A stretch of DNA of 64,000 bases from contig CAJJBJ010000002.1 in assembly GCA_905182455.1 (NCBI GenBank), positions 372,001 to 436,000 of the forward strand, written 5' to 3'. The notes beneath the pieces are model-generated. The model searched no databases and was not told where the DNA came from. It saw nothing but the letters and a program-made list of their open reading frames with translations. Origin of the DNA: an uncultured Planktomarina sp. (GTDB lineage: Bacteria; Pseudomonadota; Alphaproteobacteria; Rhodobacterales; Rhodobacteraceae). The number at the start of each line of letters is the position of its first letter. Position 1 is the stretch's first letter. A program made the translations under genes and the position numbers. Shown here piece after piece: positions 38,606-48,456 of the stretch.

Positions 38606-40000
38606 ATGAAACATTTTCCTATTTTTCTGAATATCGAAAATCAACCCATTGCCGTAGTGGGCGGTGGCGATGCCGCCGTTGCCAAGCTGCGCTTGCTACT
38701 CAAAACCGAGGGACAGATCACGGTCTATGATGATGCCCCTGCCCCAGAGATTGCGACATGGGCAGACGCGGGGCTTTTAACCATCTCACGGCCCCCTATG
38801 AGTGCTGAGCAGGCGCGCCACGCTTGCTTGATATATGCCGCCGCCGAAGACGACAGCCGCGACGCCGCCACGCACCAAATAGCAAAAGACGCCGGCACCC
38901 TGTTCAATTGGGTCGACAACTTGAAAAACTCCGATTTCATCACCCCGGCTATCGTTGACCGGGACCCAGTGGTCGTGGCCATCGGCACCGAGGGCGCAGC
39001 CCCCGTGGTAGCCCGCGCCATAAAGCGCGTTATCGAAGGCCGCCTGCCGCAGACTTTGGGCAAACTGGCCAAAATAGGTCAAGCCTTCCGCCCCCATGCG
39101 GATGCCCTGCCCTTTGGCCGGGTGCGGCGCGATTTCTGGTCTGCTTTCTACTTTGGATCAGGCCCCACAGCCTATGACGCCTCGGGCCCTGACGGTGCGC
39201 AGGCAGCCTTGAATGAGCTGTTGCAGGTTTTCACCCAGCACACCCCAAAACAGGGCCATGTGGATTTCGTGGGCGCAGGCCCCGGTGATCCAACCCTACT
39301 CACCCATAAGGCCCGCCTGCTGCTGGATGAAGCCGATGTGGTGCTATATGACCGGCTGGTTGATCCGCGCATTCTGGAATTGGCCCGACGTGAAGCCCTG
39401 GTGATTGAAGTGGGTAAAACCGGCTTTGGGCCTTCTATGGCACAAAATGAGATCAATCAGCTGATCATAGATCATGTGGGCCGTGGAGTGCAGGTGGTAA
39501 GGCTAAAATCTGGTGATCCATCGGTTTTTGGGCGCTTGGATGAAGAATTAGAAGCCATTGCCGCCCATGATATCTCTCATAGCATCGTACCGGGCATCAC
39601 CGCAGCCTCCGCCGCCGCCGCCAGCCTTGGCCGCAGCCTAACCCAAAGGGATCGCAACTCCGGTGTCAGACTAATCACTGGTCATGATATGGCCGGGTTT
39701 GCCGACCAAGATTGGCGCAGTATGGCCGCGCCAGATACTGTGGTCGCTATCTACATGGGTAAGAAAGCCGCGCGTTTCATTCAAGGTCGCTTGATGATGC
39801 ATGGTGCGGATGCTGAAACGCCGATCACTGTGGTTGAAAACGTCTCACGTGCGGATCAAAGGACTATTTCAACGCAGCTCAAGCACCTCCCCCAAGCAGT
39901 TAGAAACCTCGACGGCCCCGCCGTGCTTCTCTATGGAGTTATTCCACGCATTAAATCTTGTAAGATACATCAAGAACAGGATCTTGAAAGATGCAATTAA
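38606..40000 (+). CDS. cysG: Siroheme synthase (precorrin-2 dehydrogenase/ferrochelatase + uroporphyrinogen-III methyltransferase)
   Basis: This 464-residue multifunctional enzyme makes siroheme, the cofactor of the sulfite reductase encoded two genes downstream. Residues 1-205 form the CysG-A part, with the NAD motif VVGGGDAAVAKLRLLL and NWVDNLKNSDFITPA. Residues 215-450 form the SUMT part, with VDFVGAGPGDPTLLTHKA, YDRLVDPRIL, KSGDPSVFGRLDEE and SIVPGITAASAAA. GGAGG seven bases before the ATG fixes the start. It overlaps the next gene by ten bases. Confidence 0.96.
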   Translation: MKHFPIFLNIENQPIAVVGGGDAAVAKLRLLLKTEGQITVYDDAPAPEIATWADAGLLTISRPPMSAEQARHACLIYAAAEDDSRDAATHQIAKDAGTLFNWVDNLKNSDFITPAIVDRDPVVVAIGTEGAAPVVARAIKRVIEGRLPQTLGKLAKIGQAFRPHADALPFGRVRRDFWSAFYFGSGPTAYDASGPDGAQAALNELLQVFTQHTPKQGHVDFVGAGPGDPTLLTHKARLLLDEADVVLYDRLVDPRILELARREALVIEVGKTGFGPSMAQNEINQLIIDHVGRGVQVVRLKSGDPSVFGRLDEELEAIAAHDISHSIVPGITAASAAAASLGRSLTQRDRNSGVRLITGHDMAGFADQDWRSMAAPDTVVAIYMGKKAARFIQGRLMMHGADAETPITVVENVSRADQRTISTQLKHLPQAVRNLDGPAVLLYGVIPRIKSCKIHQEQDLERCN

Positions 40001-40287
40001 ACTCATTTTCTAAGGTGATCACCGCGAATGATCTGCGCTCTGGTGAGGTCATTTATATGTGCTTTACTCGTGGATGGGTCGCCCAGTTGAGCGATGCCGC
40101 CGTGATCACTGATCCCGATCTCGCCAAGGCCAGCCTCGCTTTTGCAGAGGGTCAATCTGATATCGCAGTAGGCGCTTATCTGAGTGATGTAACAGACCAA
40201 GCAAACGGCCCAACCGCCACACATTTTCGCGACAAGTTTCGCAGCCAAGGCCCGTCGAACTATGCCCACGGAAAACAGAAGCTTTAA
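39991..40287 (+). CDS. DUF2849 protein of the sulfite-reduction operon
   Basis: This 98-residue protein matches DUF2849, a small family found almost only between cysG and the sulfite reductase gene in alphaproteobacteria. It shows VITANDLRSGEVIYMCFTRG at residues 9-28 and GAYLSDVTDQANGPTATHFR near 61. It overlaps the end of cysG by ten bases and ends one base before cysI, so it is translated with them. No function is known; help in siroheme delivery or reductase assembly is speculation from context. Confidence 0.88.
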   Translation: MQLNSFSKVITANDLRSGEVIYMCFTRGWVAQLSDAAVITDPDLAKASLAFAEGQSDIAVGAYLSDVTDQANGPTATHFRDKFRSQGPSNYAHGKQKL

Positions 40288-40288
40288 G

Positions 40289-41950
40289 ATGTATCATTAT
40301 TCCAGTTTTGATCAGGATTTTGTCACCAACCGCGTGGCACAGTTTCGCGGACAGGTGGCACGACGGTTAGACGGCAGCTTGACTGAAGATGAGTTCAAGC
40401 CCCTGCGGCTAATGAATGGCCTATATCTGCAACTGCATGCCTATATGCTGCGCGTGGCTATCCCTTATGGTACGCTCAACAGCCTTCAAATGACACAATT
40501 GGCAATGATTGCGGAGCGTTGGGACAAGGGTTATGGTCATTTCACCACCCGCCAAAACATTCAATTCAACTGGCCCAAGCTCGAAGATGTGCCAGATATT
40601 TTGGAGGCTTTGGCCGAGGTTGAGATGCATGCCATTCAAACCAGCGGCAACACCATTCGCAATGTCACCGTCGATCATTTCGCCGGTGCGGCCGCCGATG
40701 AGATTGCAGATCCCCGTCCGATTGCTGAGTTGTTGCGGCAATGGTCGACAGATCATCCAGAATTTCAATTTCTACCGCGCAAATTCAAAATAGCCGTCAC
40801 CGGCAGCGCCACAGACCGCGCTGTGACCCGCACCCATGACATCGGGCTGCGCATGGTCACCCAAGACGGTCGGCCCGGCTTTGAGGTGATCGTCGGAGGT
40901 GGGCTTGGGCGCACACCTATGATTGGCAAAATTTTACGTAATTTCTTGCCGGTAGCGGATATTTTGCCTTATGTAGAAGCTATTGTCAGCGTTTACAACT
41001 TGCTCGGTCGGCGCGACAATAAATACAAAGCGCGGATCAAAATCACCGTTCATGAAAACGGGATTAAAAAAATTAAAGCTCGGGTTGAAGCGCGCTACCG
41101 TGAGATCAAACCGCAGTTTCAAGGGGCCGATCAGCAGCTTTTGAGTGAGATTGAAGCGAATTTCAAAGTACCCAATTTCTCTTGCGGACAGGCCCCAAGC
41201 CCTGCGGATTTCAAAGATGAAAGCCCAGCTTTTCGGTCTTGGGCGGACACCAATCTCACCCTACATAAGGCTGAGGGCTATGCTATTGTTTCCATCAGCT
41301 TGAAAAAACACGGCGACACCCCTGGCGACGCAACAGCGGCTCAAATGCGAGTTATGGCGGATCTGGCGCGAGAGTTCAGCCATGACGAGCTGCGAATTTC
41401 CCACGAACAAAATGTGATCTTGCCCCATGTGCACCGTTCAGATCTGCCCGCAGTTTACAGCGCCTTGCGCGCCGCAGATTTGGCCACCGCCAATATCGGG
41501 CTTATTTCGGATATCATTGCCTGCCCCGGTATGGATTACTGCGCATTGGCCACCGCCCGCTCGATCCCCATCGCCCAGAAAATCGCAACTCGCTTTGCAG
41601 AGCTGAAACTGGAGCATGATATCGGCCCGTTGAAGCTAAAAATATCCGGCTGTATCAATGCTTGTGGTCATCATCATGTGGGACATATCGGCATTTTGGG
41701 CTTGGAGCGCGCTGGGGTGGAGAGCTACCAAATCACCCTTGGCGGTGATGCGGGTGCTGAAGCGCAAATCGGCACGCGGGCCGGTCCTGGATTTGGGGCC
41801 GATGAGATTGTGCCCGCGATTGAGCGTTTGGTGCTTGGCTATCTGGAGCTGCGGTCCGACGCCCATGAGACGTTCTTGCAAAGCTACCAACGTTTGGGTG
41901 CCGCGCCGTTCAAAATCGTGCTTTACCCGGCCCAACAAAAGGCCGCGTGA
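40289..41950 (+). CDS. cysI: Nitrite/sulfite reductase hemoprotein (assimilatory sulfite reductase)
   Basis: The 553-residue protein has the duplicated ferredoxin-like and siroheme domains of the nitrite/sulfite reductase family. The siroheme-[4Fe-4S] cysteines are in ACPGMDYCALA (C-x5-C) and SGCINACGHHH (C-x3-C), and HFTTRQNIQFNWP near residue 88 contacts siroheme. Neighbours cysG, cysH and DUF934 point to sulfite rather than nitrite. Family members begin MYHY-like, which supports ATG 40289 over the longer frame from 40262. Electrons probably come from ferredoxin, possibly via the reductase encoded at 43150. Confidence 0.93.
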   Translation: MYHYSSFDQDFVTNRVAQFRGQVARRLDGSLTEDEFKPLRLMNGLYLQLHAYMLRVAIPYGTLNSLQMTQLAMIAERWDKGYGHFTTRQNIQFNWPKLEDVPDILEALAEVEMHAIQTSGNTIRNVTVDHFAGAAADEIADPRPIAELLRQWSTDHPEFQFLPRKFKIAVTGSATDRAVTRTHDIGLRMVTQDGRPGFEVIVGGGLGRTPMIGKILRNFLPVADILPYVEAIVSVYNLLGRRDNKYKARIKITVHENGIKKIKARVEARYREIKPQFQGADQQLLSEIEANFKVPNFSCGQAPSPADFKDESPAFRSWADTNLTLHKAEGYAIVSISLKKHGDTPGDATAAQMRVMADLAREFSHDELRISHEQNVILPHVHRSDLPAVYSALRAADLATANIGLISDIIACPGMDYCALATARSIPIAQKIATRFAELKLEHDIGPLKLKISGCINACGHHHVGHIGILGLERAGVESYQITLGGDAGAEAQIGTRAGPGFGADEIVPAIERLVLGYLELRSDAHETFLQSYQRLGAAPFKIVLYPAQQKAA

Positions 41951-41951
41951 T

Positions 41952-42686
41952 ATGCCTTATTTAAACACAATCCCTGTGCAAAGTCGGGTGGCCATGCTCA
42001 ACCGACTGGATACAGGCAAAGATCCGCAGGACATCTTGCGGCCAGCCCTGTCTATGCTGTCTGGCAAGATGGCCTTAGTCAGCTCCTTTGGCGCCGACTC
42101 AGTGGTGCTGTTGCATATGGTTGCGCAAATCGTACCCGACACCCCGGTGCTATTTATCGATACGCAAATGCTGTTTCGCGCTACGGTGAGCTATCAAAAA
42201 CAGGTGGTAGAGGTGCTTGGGCTGACAGATGTCCGCCGCATTTTGCCGGATCGGGGCGAGATATTTCTGGGCGACACCGAGGGATTGTTGCATCAAGCCG
42301 ACACCGATACCTGCTGTGCTTTGCATAAGGTTGCGCCATTGCAGCGGGCGTTGGAGCCATTTGACGCTTGGATCACCGGCCGCAAACAGCATCAATCCAC
42401 AACCCGAGCCGATATGGTCACATGGGAAGATGATGGTGCAGCCAGGCTTAAGCTCAACCCATTAGCACAGTGGAGCAAAGCGGATGTGGCCGCCTATTTT
42501 GACCACCACAACCTGCCACGGCATCCCCTCAGCGAAAAGGGCTATCCCTCCATCGGTTGCGCCCCTTGCACCTTTAGCGTGACGCCCGACATGGACGATC
42601 GCGCCGGACGCTGGGCCGGCAAGGCCAAAACAGAATGTGGAATTCATTTTCCGCCGAAAGCACATAAGCAGTCAGGATCCATATGA
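41952..42686 (+). CDS. cysH: Adenylyl-sulfate (APS) reductase, assimilatory
   Basis: CysH reduces activated sulfate to sulfite. The 244-residue protein carries two cysteine pairs, DTCCALHK and GCAPCTF, the [4Fe-4S] signature that marks APS-using rather than PAPS-using enzymes, and the catalytic cysteine in KTECGIHF near the C-terminus. SSFGADSVVLLHM near residue 47 is the PP-loop. The start at 41952 follows the cysI stop by one base, and its own stop overlaps the DUF934 start by four bases. Confidence 0.95.
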   Translation: MPYLNTIPVQSRVAMLNRLDTGKDPQDILRPALSMLSGKMALVSSFGADSVVLLHMVAQIVPDTPVLFIDTQMLFRATVSYQKQVVEVLGLTDVRRILPDRGEIFLGDTEGLLHQADTDTCCALHKVAPLQRALEPFDAWITGRKQHQSTTRADMVTWEDDGAARLKLNPLAQWSKADVAAYFDHHNLPRHPLSEKGYPSIGCAPCTFSVTPDMDDRAGRWAGKAKTECGIHFPPKAHKQSGSI

Positions 42687-43087
42687 GCATCATCGTAACA
42701 GACAGCGGGTTTAGCAGCCCCGACATAGAAGACAGTGCCACGACGCATAATCCCAGAGCGACGATAGATCTGCCATCCGATTTTGACCCGACACAGATCA
42801 CTCCGGAGCTTTTGCAGGCGCGCTGCATCCGCATTGAGCTGCCAAGCTTTGCCGATGGTCGCTGCTTCACCCTCGCTACGTTGCTGCGCAGGCGTGGCTA
42901 TGCCGGGCATTTGCGGGCCTTTGGACATGTTTTGGCAGATCAATACGCTATGGCGCGGCGATCCGGGTTTGACGATGTGCAGATCAGCGATGAGCTGGCC
43001 ACTCGCCAGCCCGAAGCGCAATGGCAGTACCGCGCGGATTGGCGCGCGCATGATTATCAAGCACGGCTGCGCCAGACTGCCACATAA
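42683..43087 (+). CDS. DUF934 protein of the sulfate-assimilation operon
   Basis: This 134-residue protein matches DUF934, a family tied to assimilatory sulfite reductase and APS reductase genes in proteobacteria. The core is IRIELPSFADGRCFTLATLL followed by GHLRAFGHVLADQ, and then a helical segment with DVQISDEL. It overlaps cysH by four bases. Its biochemical role is unknown; an accessory role in sulfite reduction is inferred only from the repeated gene association. Confidence 0.88.
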   Translation: MSIIVTDSGFSSPDIEDSATTHNPRATIDLPSDFDPTQITPELLQARCIRIELPSFADGRCFTLATLLRRRGYAGHLRAFGHVLADQYAMARRSGFDDVQISDELATRQPEAQWQYRADWRAHDYQARLRQTAT

Positions 43088-43149
43088 CCGCTTTACTACA
43101 AGCAATTGAACTTTTGACAGACGGGACGTAAACTCGAACAGGAAACAAT

Positions 43150-43983
43150 ATGACCGAGCACAGCACCGTGACCTTAGAGACCGCCACAGCAGTACCTTTG
43201 CCTGACGCCCAAACGGTGACAGAAGTTGAACATTACACCGACAGCTTGTTTCGCTTTCGCGTCACACGGCCTGCCTCCATGCGATTTAGGTCCGGTGAAT
43301 TTGTGATGATTGGCCTTATGGGCGATCCGCATCCGGAAACGGGCAAGCAAAAACACTTGCTGCGTGCCTATTCCATAGCCTCACCAGCTTGGGACGACAC
43401 ATTACAGTTTTATTCAATCAAAGTGGATAATGGTCCCCTCACAAGCCGATTACAGCACATCAAAGTCGGTGATCAGGTGATTTTGAAGCCAAAATCCGTT
43501 GGAACATTGGTGCATGATGCTTTGACGCCGGCCAATCGCATTTGGTTTTTCTCAACCGGCACCGGCATCGCCCCCTTTGCCTCGTTGCTTCGCGAACCAG
43601 AAACCTATGAGCGGTTTGATCAAGTCATTTTGACCCACACCTGCCGTGACGTGGCGGATCTCAAATTTGGCAAAGAGTTGATTGCCGAGACCAAAACAGA
43701 TATTTTGGTGGGTGAAGAGGCACAGCAAAAGCTGCACTACTACCCGACCACCACCCGCGAGACATCAAAAAAAATGGGTCGTATCACCAGCTTGCTGGAA
43801 GATGGGAGCTTGCTTGTAGATTTGGGCGTCACCGACTTCAACGCCACAAATGACCGCGCCATGGTTTGTGGATCGATTGGTCTCAACACCGATATAAAGC
43901 GCATTCTGGAAAACTACGGCCTGCGCGAAGGGGCCAATTCTGATCCCGGTGACTATGTGATTGAGAAGGCCTTTGTGGGTTAG
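43150..43983 (+). CDS. fpr: Ferredoxin-NADP+ reductase
   Basis: This 277-residue flavoprotein has the FAD-binding RAYSIASPAW motif near residue 75 and the NADP-binding GTGIAPFASLLREPETY near 137; the C-terminal EKAFVG matches bacterial FPR types. It moves electrons between NADPH and ferredoxin or flavodoxin. AGGAAA lies five bases before ATG 43150. It follows the sulfur operon by 62 bases on the same strand, so it may feed reducing power to sulfite reductase, although FPRs also have general and oxidative-stress roles. Confidence 0.94.
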   Translation: MTEHSTVTLETATAVPLPDAQTVTEVEHYTDSLFRFRVTRPASMRFRSGEFVMIGLMGDPHPETGKQKHLLRAYSIASPAWDDTLQFYSIKVDNGPLTSRLQHIKVGDQVILKPKSVGTLVHDALTPANRIWFFSTGTGIAPFASLLREPETYERFDQVILTHTCRDVADLKFGKELIAETKTDILVGEEAQQKLHYYPTTTRETSKKMGRITSLLEDGSLLVDLGVTDFNATNDRAMVCGSIGLNTDIKRILENYGLREGANSDPGDYVIEKAFVG

Positions 43984-44192
43984 TCTAAGCCGGTTTAAAG
44001 CCTCTGTTTTTCTATAAGTTCTCCAAATGCGACCGCATAGGCTTGCTAATGTTGCGGCTGCAGGTGGGGTTTAATTGTTAAAAGAGAGAGTCAAACCACC
44101 TTCATTGGGCAAATGGCAAATATTCACCTTGAAATTATGCCCACACGCGGCTAGATAGGCCACGTTAATTTTATCACAAAAGGACGATAGCT

Positions 44193-44738
44193 ATAGCCCG
44201 CAGACCTCACAACGCGCCTCCGCAGCGCGAAACCGGACCCCGCATCAATGAACGCATTCGGGGATCTGAGCTTCGCTTAATTGACGAAGATGGCGAAAAC
44301 ATCGGAGTAGTTACTCCTGAACGCGCGATGATCATGGCAGAGGATGCCGGGTTGGACTTGGTGGAAATTTCTCCAAATGCGAACCCGCCTGTATGCAAAA
44401 TCATGGATTTTGGGAAATTCAAATACGAAACCCAAAAGAAAGAAGCTGAAGCGCGAAAAAAGCAAAAGATCATTGAGATCAAAGAGGTTAAGTTTCGTCC
44501 GAACACCGACAAGCATGACTATGAAGTCAAAATGCGCAACGTGTTCAAATTTCTGGAAAATGGCGATAAGGCAAAGATCACTCTGCGCTTTAAAGGCCGT
44601 GAAATGGCGCACCAAGAATTGGGCCGCCAGCTTTTGTTGCGGGTTGCCGAAGATACCAAAGAGATTGGTAAAGTCGAGAACATGCCCAAAATGGAAGGCC
44701 GTCAGATGATCATGCTGATCGGTCCTATGCCGAACTAA
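44193..44738 (+). CDS. infC: Translation initiation factor IF-3, AUA start codon
   Basis: IF-3 checks start codons and keeps ribosomal subunits apart. The first standard start in the frame (ATG 44328) would lose 45 conserved residues. Reading upstream from ATA 44193 gives [20 protein letters not shown], the typical alphaproteobacterial IF-3 N-terminus, with AGGA eight bases ahead. No ATG, GTG or TTG is available at that point. A non-canonical start is expected because IF-3 represses initiation at such codons on its own mRNA, as known for the AUU of E. coli infC. The protein is then 181 residues, the family norm. A terminator follows. Confidence 0.94.
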   Translation: MARRPHNAPPQRETGPRINERIRGSELRLIDEDGENIGVVTPERAMIMAEDAGLDLVEISPNANPPVCKIMDFGKFKYETQKKEAEARKKQKIIEIKEVKFRPNTDKHDYEVKMRNVFKFLENGDKAKITLRFKGREMAHQELGRQLLLRVAEDTKEIGKVENMPKMEGRQMIMLIGPMPN

Positions 44739-44764
44739 GCTTGCTTATATATTGATTTGGAAGG

Positions 44765-44791
44765 CCCGGGGGGAAATCCTCGGGTTTTTTT
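44765..44791 (+). terminator. Rho-independent terminator after infC
   Basis: CCCGGGG pairs with CCTCGGG (one G-U) around a six-base loop and is followed by seven T residues, 27 bases after the infC stop. Confidence 0.9.
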
Positions 44792-44895
44792 GTGTTTCAG
44801 CCTGATTTGCCGCAGGACAAAGGTTTTTCAGGGGGTTGTGCTCCACGCGCGGTTGGATCAGAATTTGACCAACTCACCAGATAAGGATAATCGCC

Positions 44896-46095
44896 ATGGC
44901 CGAACTCAAACCCCAACTCGCAGATTTCAAGTGGCAAGACCCCTTTTTGCTCGAAAACCAGTTGAGCGAAGATGACCGCATGCTGCGCGATGCAGCGGCA
45001 CAATTTGCCCAAACCGAACTGCAACCTTTGGTGATTGATGCCTACCGCGAGGCAACTGTCAGCCCTGAGCTGTTTCCAAAAATGGGGGAAGCCGGGCTCT
45101 TAGGGGCAACCATCCCAGAGGAATACGGCGGATTTGGCGCCAGCTATACAGCCTATGGTTTGATTGCCCGTGAGATTGAGCGTGTGGACAGTGGTTACCG
45201 TTCAATGATGTCAGTACAATCATCTTTGGTGATCTACCCAATCCATGCCTATGGCAGCGAAGAGCAACGCAAGAAATTCTTGCCCGGCCTCTGTTCCGGC
45301 GCATTGATCGGCTGTTTTGGCCTCACAGAGTCAGACGCCGGCTCCGATCCTTCCGGAATGAAAACCCGCGCCGTCAAAACCGCGACTGGGTATCGCATCA
45401 CGGGTTCCAAAATGTGGATTTCAAACGCACCAATTGCAGATGTTTTCGTTGTTTGGGCCAAATCTGAAGAGCATGGCGGCAAAATTCGTGGATTTATACT
45501 TGAAAAAGGCATGAAGGGCCTGACCGCCCCAAAAATTGGCGGCAAGCTGTCGCTGCGGGCTTCGGTCACCGGTGAGATTGTTATGGATGATGTTGAGGTG
45601 GGTGAAGGCTCGCTCTTGCCAAATGTTCAGGGCCTCAAAGGTCCGTTTGGCTGTCTCAATCGTGCCCGTTACGGCATTGCATGGGGCGTTATGGGGGCGG
45701 CTGAATTTTGCTGGCACTCCGCGCTGCAATATGGTCAAGACCGCAAGCAATTCGGTAAACCTTTGGCGCAAATGCAACTGTTCCAGAAGAAGCTGGCTGA
45801 TATGCAAACTGAAATCTCCCTCGGGCTACAAGCGGCGTTCCGAATGGGTCAAATGATGGATGACGGCACTGCAAGCCCTGAGCTGATCAGCATGATGAAG
45901 CGCAACAACTGTGGTAAAGCTTTGGATATTGCCCGCGTAAGCCGTGATATGCATGGTGGCAATGGCATTTCTGAAGGCTTCCAAATCATGCGCCATGCGG
46001 CGAATTTGGAAACCGTGAACACCTATGAAGGCACCCATGACGTGCATGCTTTGATCTTAGGGCGGGCCCAAACTGGACTGCAGGCATTTTTCTAA
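44896..46095 (+). CDS. gcdH: Glutaryl-CoA dehydrogenase (acyl-CoA dehydrogenase family)
   Basis: This 399-residue flavoenzyme dehydrogenates and decarboxylates glutaryl-CoA to crotonyl-CoA in lysine and tryptophan breakdown. [18 protein letters not shown] near residue 140 and [18 protein letters not shown] near 172 are typical of the GCDH branch, and [16 protein letters not shown] near 375 carries the catalytic glutamate. [10 protein letters not shown] near residue 100 also fits GCDH. AAGGA lies about nine bases before the start. It stands alone between the infC terminator and the sucC promoter region. Confidence 0.92.
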   Translation: MAELKPQLADFKWQDPFLLENQLSEDDRMLRDAAAQFAQTELQPLVIDAYREATVSPELFPKMGEAGLLGATIPEEYGGFGASYTAYGLIAREIERVDSGYRSMMSVQSSLVIYPIHAYGSEEQRKKFLPGLCSGALIGCFGLTESDAGSDPSGMKTRAVKTATGYRITGSKMWISNAPIADVFVVWAKSEEHGGKIRGFILEKGMKGLTAPKIGGKLSLRASVTGEIVMDDVEVGEGSLLPNVQGLKGPFGCLNRARYGIAWGVMGAAEFCWHSALQYGQDRKQFGKPLAQMQLFQKKLADMQTEISLGLQAAFRMGQMMDDGTASPELISMMKRNNCGKALDIARVSRDMHGGNGISEGFQIMRHAANLETVNTYEGTHDVHALILGRAQTGLQAFF

Positions 46096-46154
46096 AAGGC
46101 TTGTATAACTTGCATTTGCCCCGACATCTAATCAATTGTTGGACTAAGAGATGA

Positions 46155-46170
46155 TTTTGTGATCACAAAA
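46155..46170. promoter_or_regulatory. Candidate GntR operator 1 before sucC
   Basis: TTTTGTGATCACAAAA is a perfect 16-base palindrome, 114 bases upstream of the sucC start. Its core TGTGATCACA recurs at 46179-46188 and directly before the GntR gene (55677-55686). Confidence 0.7.
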
Positions 46171-46178
46171 AATTTCCA

Positions 46179-46188
46179 TGTGATCACA
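46179..46188. promoter_or_regulatory. Candidate GntR operator 2 before sucC
   Basis: TGTGATCACA repeats the core of operator 1 with centres exactly 21 bases apart, two turns of the helix, so two dimers would bind the same DNA face. Confidence 0.68.
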
Positions 46189-46283
46189 AATGTACGAAAA
46201 ACAGCACTTTCACAAAAATTTACTATATTGCTTCCTTTAATATGCATAAGATGTCTCAAAGAACAAATTGTGGGATCATCTCT

Positions 46284-47483
46284 ATGAACATTCACGAATA
46301 TCAAGCCAAAGCCCTTCTGCGCAGCTATGGCGCACCGGTCAGCAACGGACGAATTGTGTTGCGGGCCGATGAAGCCAAAGCAGCCGCCAGCGAGATGGAT
46401 GGCCCGCTTTGGGTTGTCAAAGCTCAGATCCACGCAGGCGGGCGCGGTAAAGGCAGTTTTATTGAAGCAGACGCCGGTGCTGCAGGCGGCGTGCGTTTGG
46501 CCCGTTCGGTCGAAGAAGCCGAAAAAGAAGCCAAAGCAATGTTGGGTCGCACTTTGGTGACCAAGCAAACTGGTCCCGCCGGCAAGTTGGTCAACCGAAT
46601 ATATATCGAAGACGGTTCTGACATTGAAAAAGAATTTTATTTTGCCATTCTTGTGGACCGCCAAACAAGCCGTGTTTCCTTTGTAGCCTCTACCGAAGGT
46701 GGCATGGACATCGAAGAAGTGGCAGAATCCACCCCTGAGAAAATCCTGTCGTTCTCCATTGATCCGGCCACCGGTTACCAAGGCTTTCACGGCCGCCGCA
46801 TCGCGTTCAATCTTGGCCTTAATGGCAAGCAAACCAAACAATGCGTCGCTTTGATGGGCAACTTGTACCGTCTTTTTCTGGAAAAAGATATGGAGATGCT
46901 GGAGATCAACCCGCTGATCATCTCCGGCAGCGGCAATTTGAAATGTCTCGATGCTAAAATGGGCTTTGACGGTAACGCGATATATCGCCACCGCGACATT
47001 GCTGAGCTGCGTGATACTACAGAAGAAGACCCCAAAGAACTGGAAGCCAGTAAATATGACCTGAACTACATCGCACTCGACGGCCAAATAGGCTGTATGG
47101 TAAATGGCGCAGGTCTGGCCATGGCCACGATGGACATCATCAAGCTTTATGGCGCTGAACCTGCCAACTTTCTCGACGTTGGTGGCGGTGCGACCAAAGA
47201 AAAGGTTACGGAAGCCTTCAAAATCATTACCTCAGACCCACAGGTCAAAGGTATTTTGGTTAATATTTTTGGTGGCATTATGCGTTGTGATGTGATTGCC
47301 GAAGGTGTGGTTTCCGCGGTCAAAGAAGTGGGCCTGCAAGTGCCCTTGGTTGTGCGTTTGGAAGGCACCAATGTTGAGGAAGGCAAAGCCATCATCCGGC
47401 AGAGCGGCCTGAACGTGATTGCCGCCGATGACCTCAAGGATGGGGCGGAAAAGATCGTCGCGGCTGTCAAGGCTTTGCAATAA
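46284..47483 (+). CDS. sucC: Succinate-CoA ligase, ADP-forming, beta subunit
   Basis: SucC forms, with SucD, the TCA-cycle enzyme that makes ATP or GTP from succinyl-CoA. The 399 residues begin [19 protein letters not shown], the family start, which fixes ATG 46284 within a longer open frame. The ATP-grasp domain has [11 protein letters not shown] near residue 46 and EINPLIISG near 200; [14 protein letters not shown] near 325 lies in the CoA-ligase half. Two TGTGATCACA palindromes precede it. It leads a gene run sucC-sucD-sucA-sucB-MAPEG-lpd on one strand. Confidence 0.97.
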   Translation: MNIHEYQAKALLRSYGAPVSNGRIVLRADEAKAAASEMDGPLWVVKAQIHAGGRGKGSFIEADAGAAGGVRLARSVEEAEKEAKAMLGRTLVTKQTGPAGKLVNRIYIEDGSDIEKEFYFAILVDRQTSRVSFVASTEGGMDIEEVAESTPEKILSFSIDPATGYQGFHGRRIAFNLGLNGKQTKQCVALMGNLYRLFLEKDMEMLEINPLIISGSGNLKCLDAKMGFDGNAIYRHRDIAELRDTTEEDPKELEASKYDLNYIALDGQIGCMVNGAGLAMATMDIIKLYGAEPANFLDVGGGATKEKVTEAFKIITSDPQVKGILVNIFGGIMRCDVIAEGVVSAVKEVGLQVPLVVRLEGTNVEEGKAIIRQSGLNVIAADDLKDGAEKIVAAVKALQ

Positions 47484-47574
47484 CTGAACGTTGAATTCGA
47501 AATTTTGGCAACTGGATCAGAAAATCCCTGATTTTTGAGCAACCGTTACCAAACACACTAACTAGGAGCCCCTC

Positions 47575-48456
47575 ATGGCCGTACTGATTGACGAACACAC
47601 CAAAGTAATCTGCCAAGGTTTCACTGGCAGCCAAGGCACATTTCATTCCGAACAGGCCATCGCCTATGGCACCAAAATGGTTGGTGGCGTGACACCAGGC
47701 AAAGGTGGAATGACCCACCTGAATTTACCAGTGTTCAACTCTGTGCATGAAGCCAAAGCAATGACTGAGGCCAATGCCACAGTGATCTACGTGCCACCCC
47801 CCTTCGCAGCGGACTCAATTCTCGAAGCAATTGACGCACAGATGGAAGTGATTGTTTGCATCACCGAAGGCATTCCCGTGTTGGACATGATGCGCGTCAA
47901 GCGAGCTTTGGAAGGCTCATCCAGCCGCCTGATCGGCCCGAACTGTCCGGGCGTGATCACTCCTAATGCTTGCAAAATCGGCATCATGCCGGGCCACATC
48001 CACCGCCGTGGCTCTGTGGGCGTGGTTTCACGCTCCGGCACACTGACCTATGAAGCCGTCAAGCAAACCACCGATGTTGGCCTCGGCCAATCTACCTGCG
48101 TGGGCATCGGCGGCGATCCAATCAAGGGCACCGAGCATATCGACGTGCTAGAATGGTTCTTGGCCGATGACGAGACTCAAAGCATCATCATGATTGGTGA
48201 AATTGGCGGATCTGCCGAGGAAGAAGCGGCGCAGTTTCTGGCTGATGAAAAGAAAAAAGGCCGTTGGAAGCCAACAGCCGGCTTTATCGCAGGCCGCACA
48301 GCCCCTCCAGGCCGTCGCATGGGCCATGCCGGCGCAATCGTTGCGGGCGGCAAAGGCGGTGCCGAAGATAAGATCGAAGCTATGAAAATGGCTGGCATCA
48401 TCGTGGCCGAAAGCCCAGCCGGTTTGGGCGAAGCTGTTTTAGAAGCTATTGGGTGA
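47575..48456 (+). CDS. sucD: Succinate-CoA ligase alpha subunit
   Basis: SucD binds CoA and carries the phosphohistidine intermediate. CoA-binding [15 protein letters not shown] is at residues 15-29, [11 protein letters not shown] near 156, and the active-site histidine is in [11 protein letters not shown] near 250. The 293-residue length is normal. AGGAG seven bases ahead of the ATG supports the start. The gene follows sucC by 91 bases without a visible terminator. Confidence 0.97.
   Translation: MAVLIDEHTKVICQGFTGSQGTFHSEQAIAYGTKMVGGVTPGKGGMTHLNLPVFNSVHEAKAMTEANATVIYVPPPFAADSILEAIDAQMEVIVCITEGIPVLDMMRVKRALEGSSSRLIGPNCPGVITPNACKIGIMPGHIHRRGSVGVVSRSGTLTYEAVKQTTDVGLGQSTCVGIGGDPIKGTEHIDVLEWFLADDETQSIIMIGEIGGSAEEEAAQFLADEKKKGRWKPTAGFIAGRTAPPGRRMGHAGAIVAGGKGGAEDKIEAMKMAGIIVAESPAGLGEAVLEAIG

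Noticed and set aside
46128-47087. Long open frame antisense to sucC (319 codons)
   Set aside because: The plus-strand frame is an unmistakable SucC; the antisense protein has no family features and arises from codon bias.
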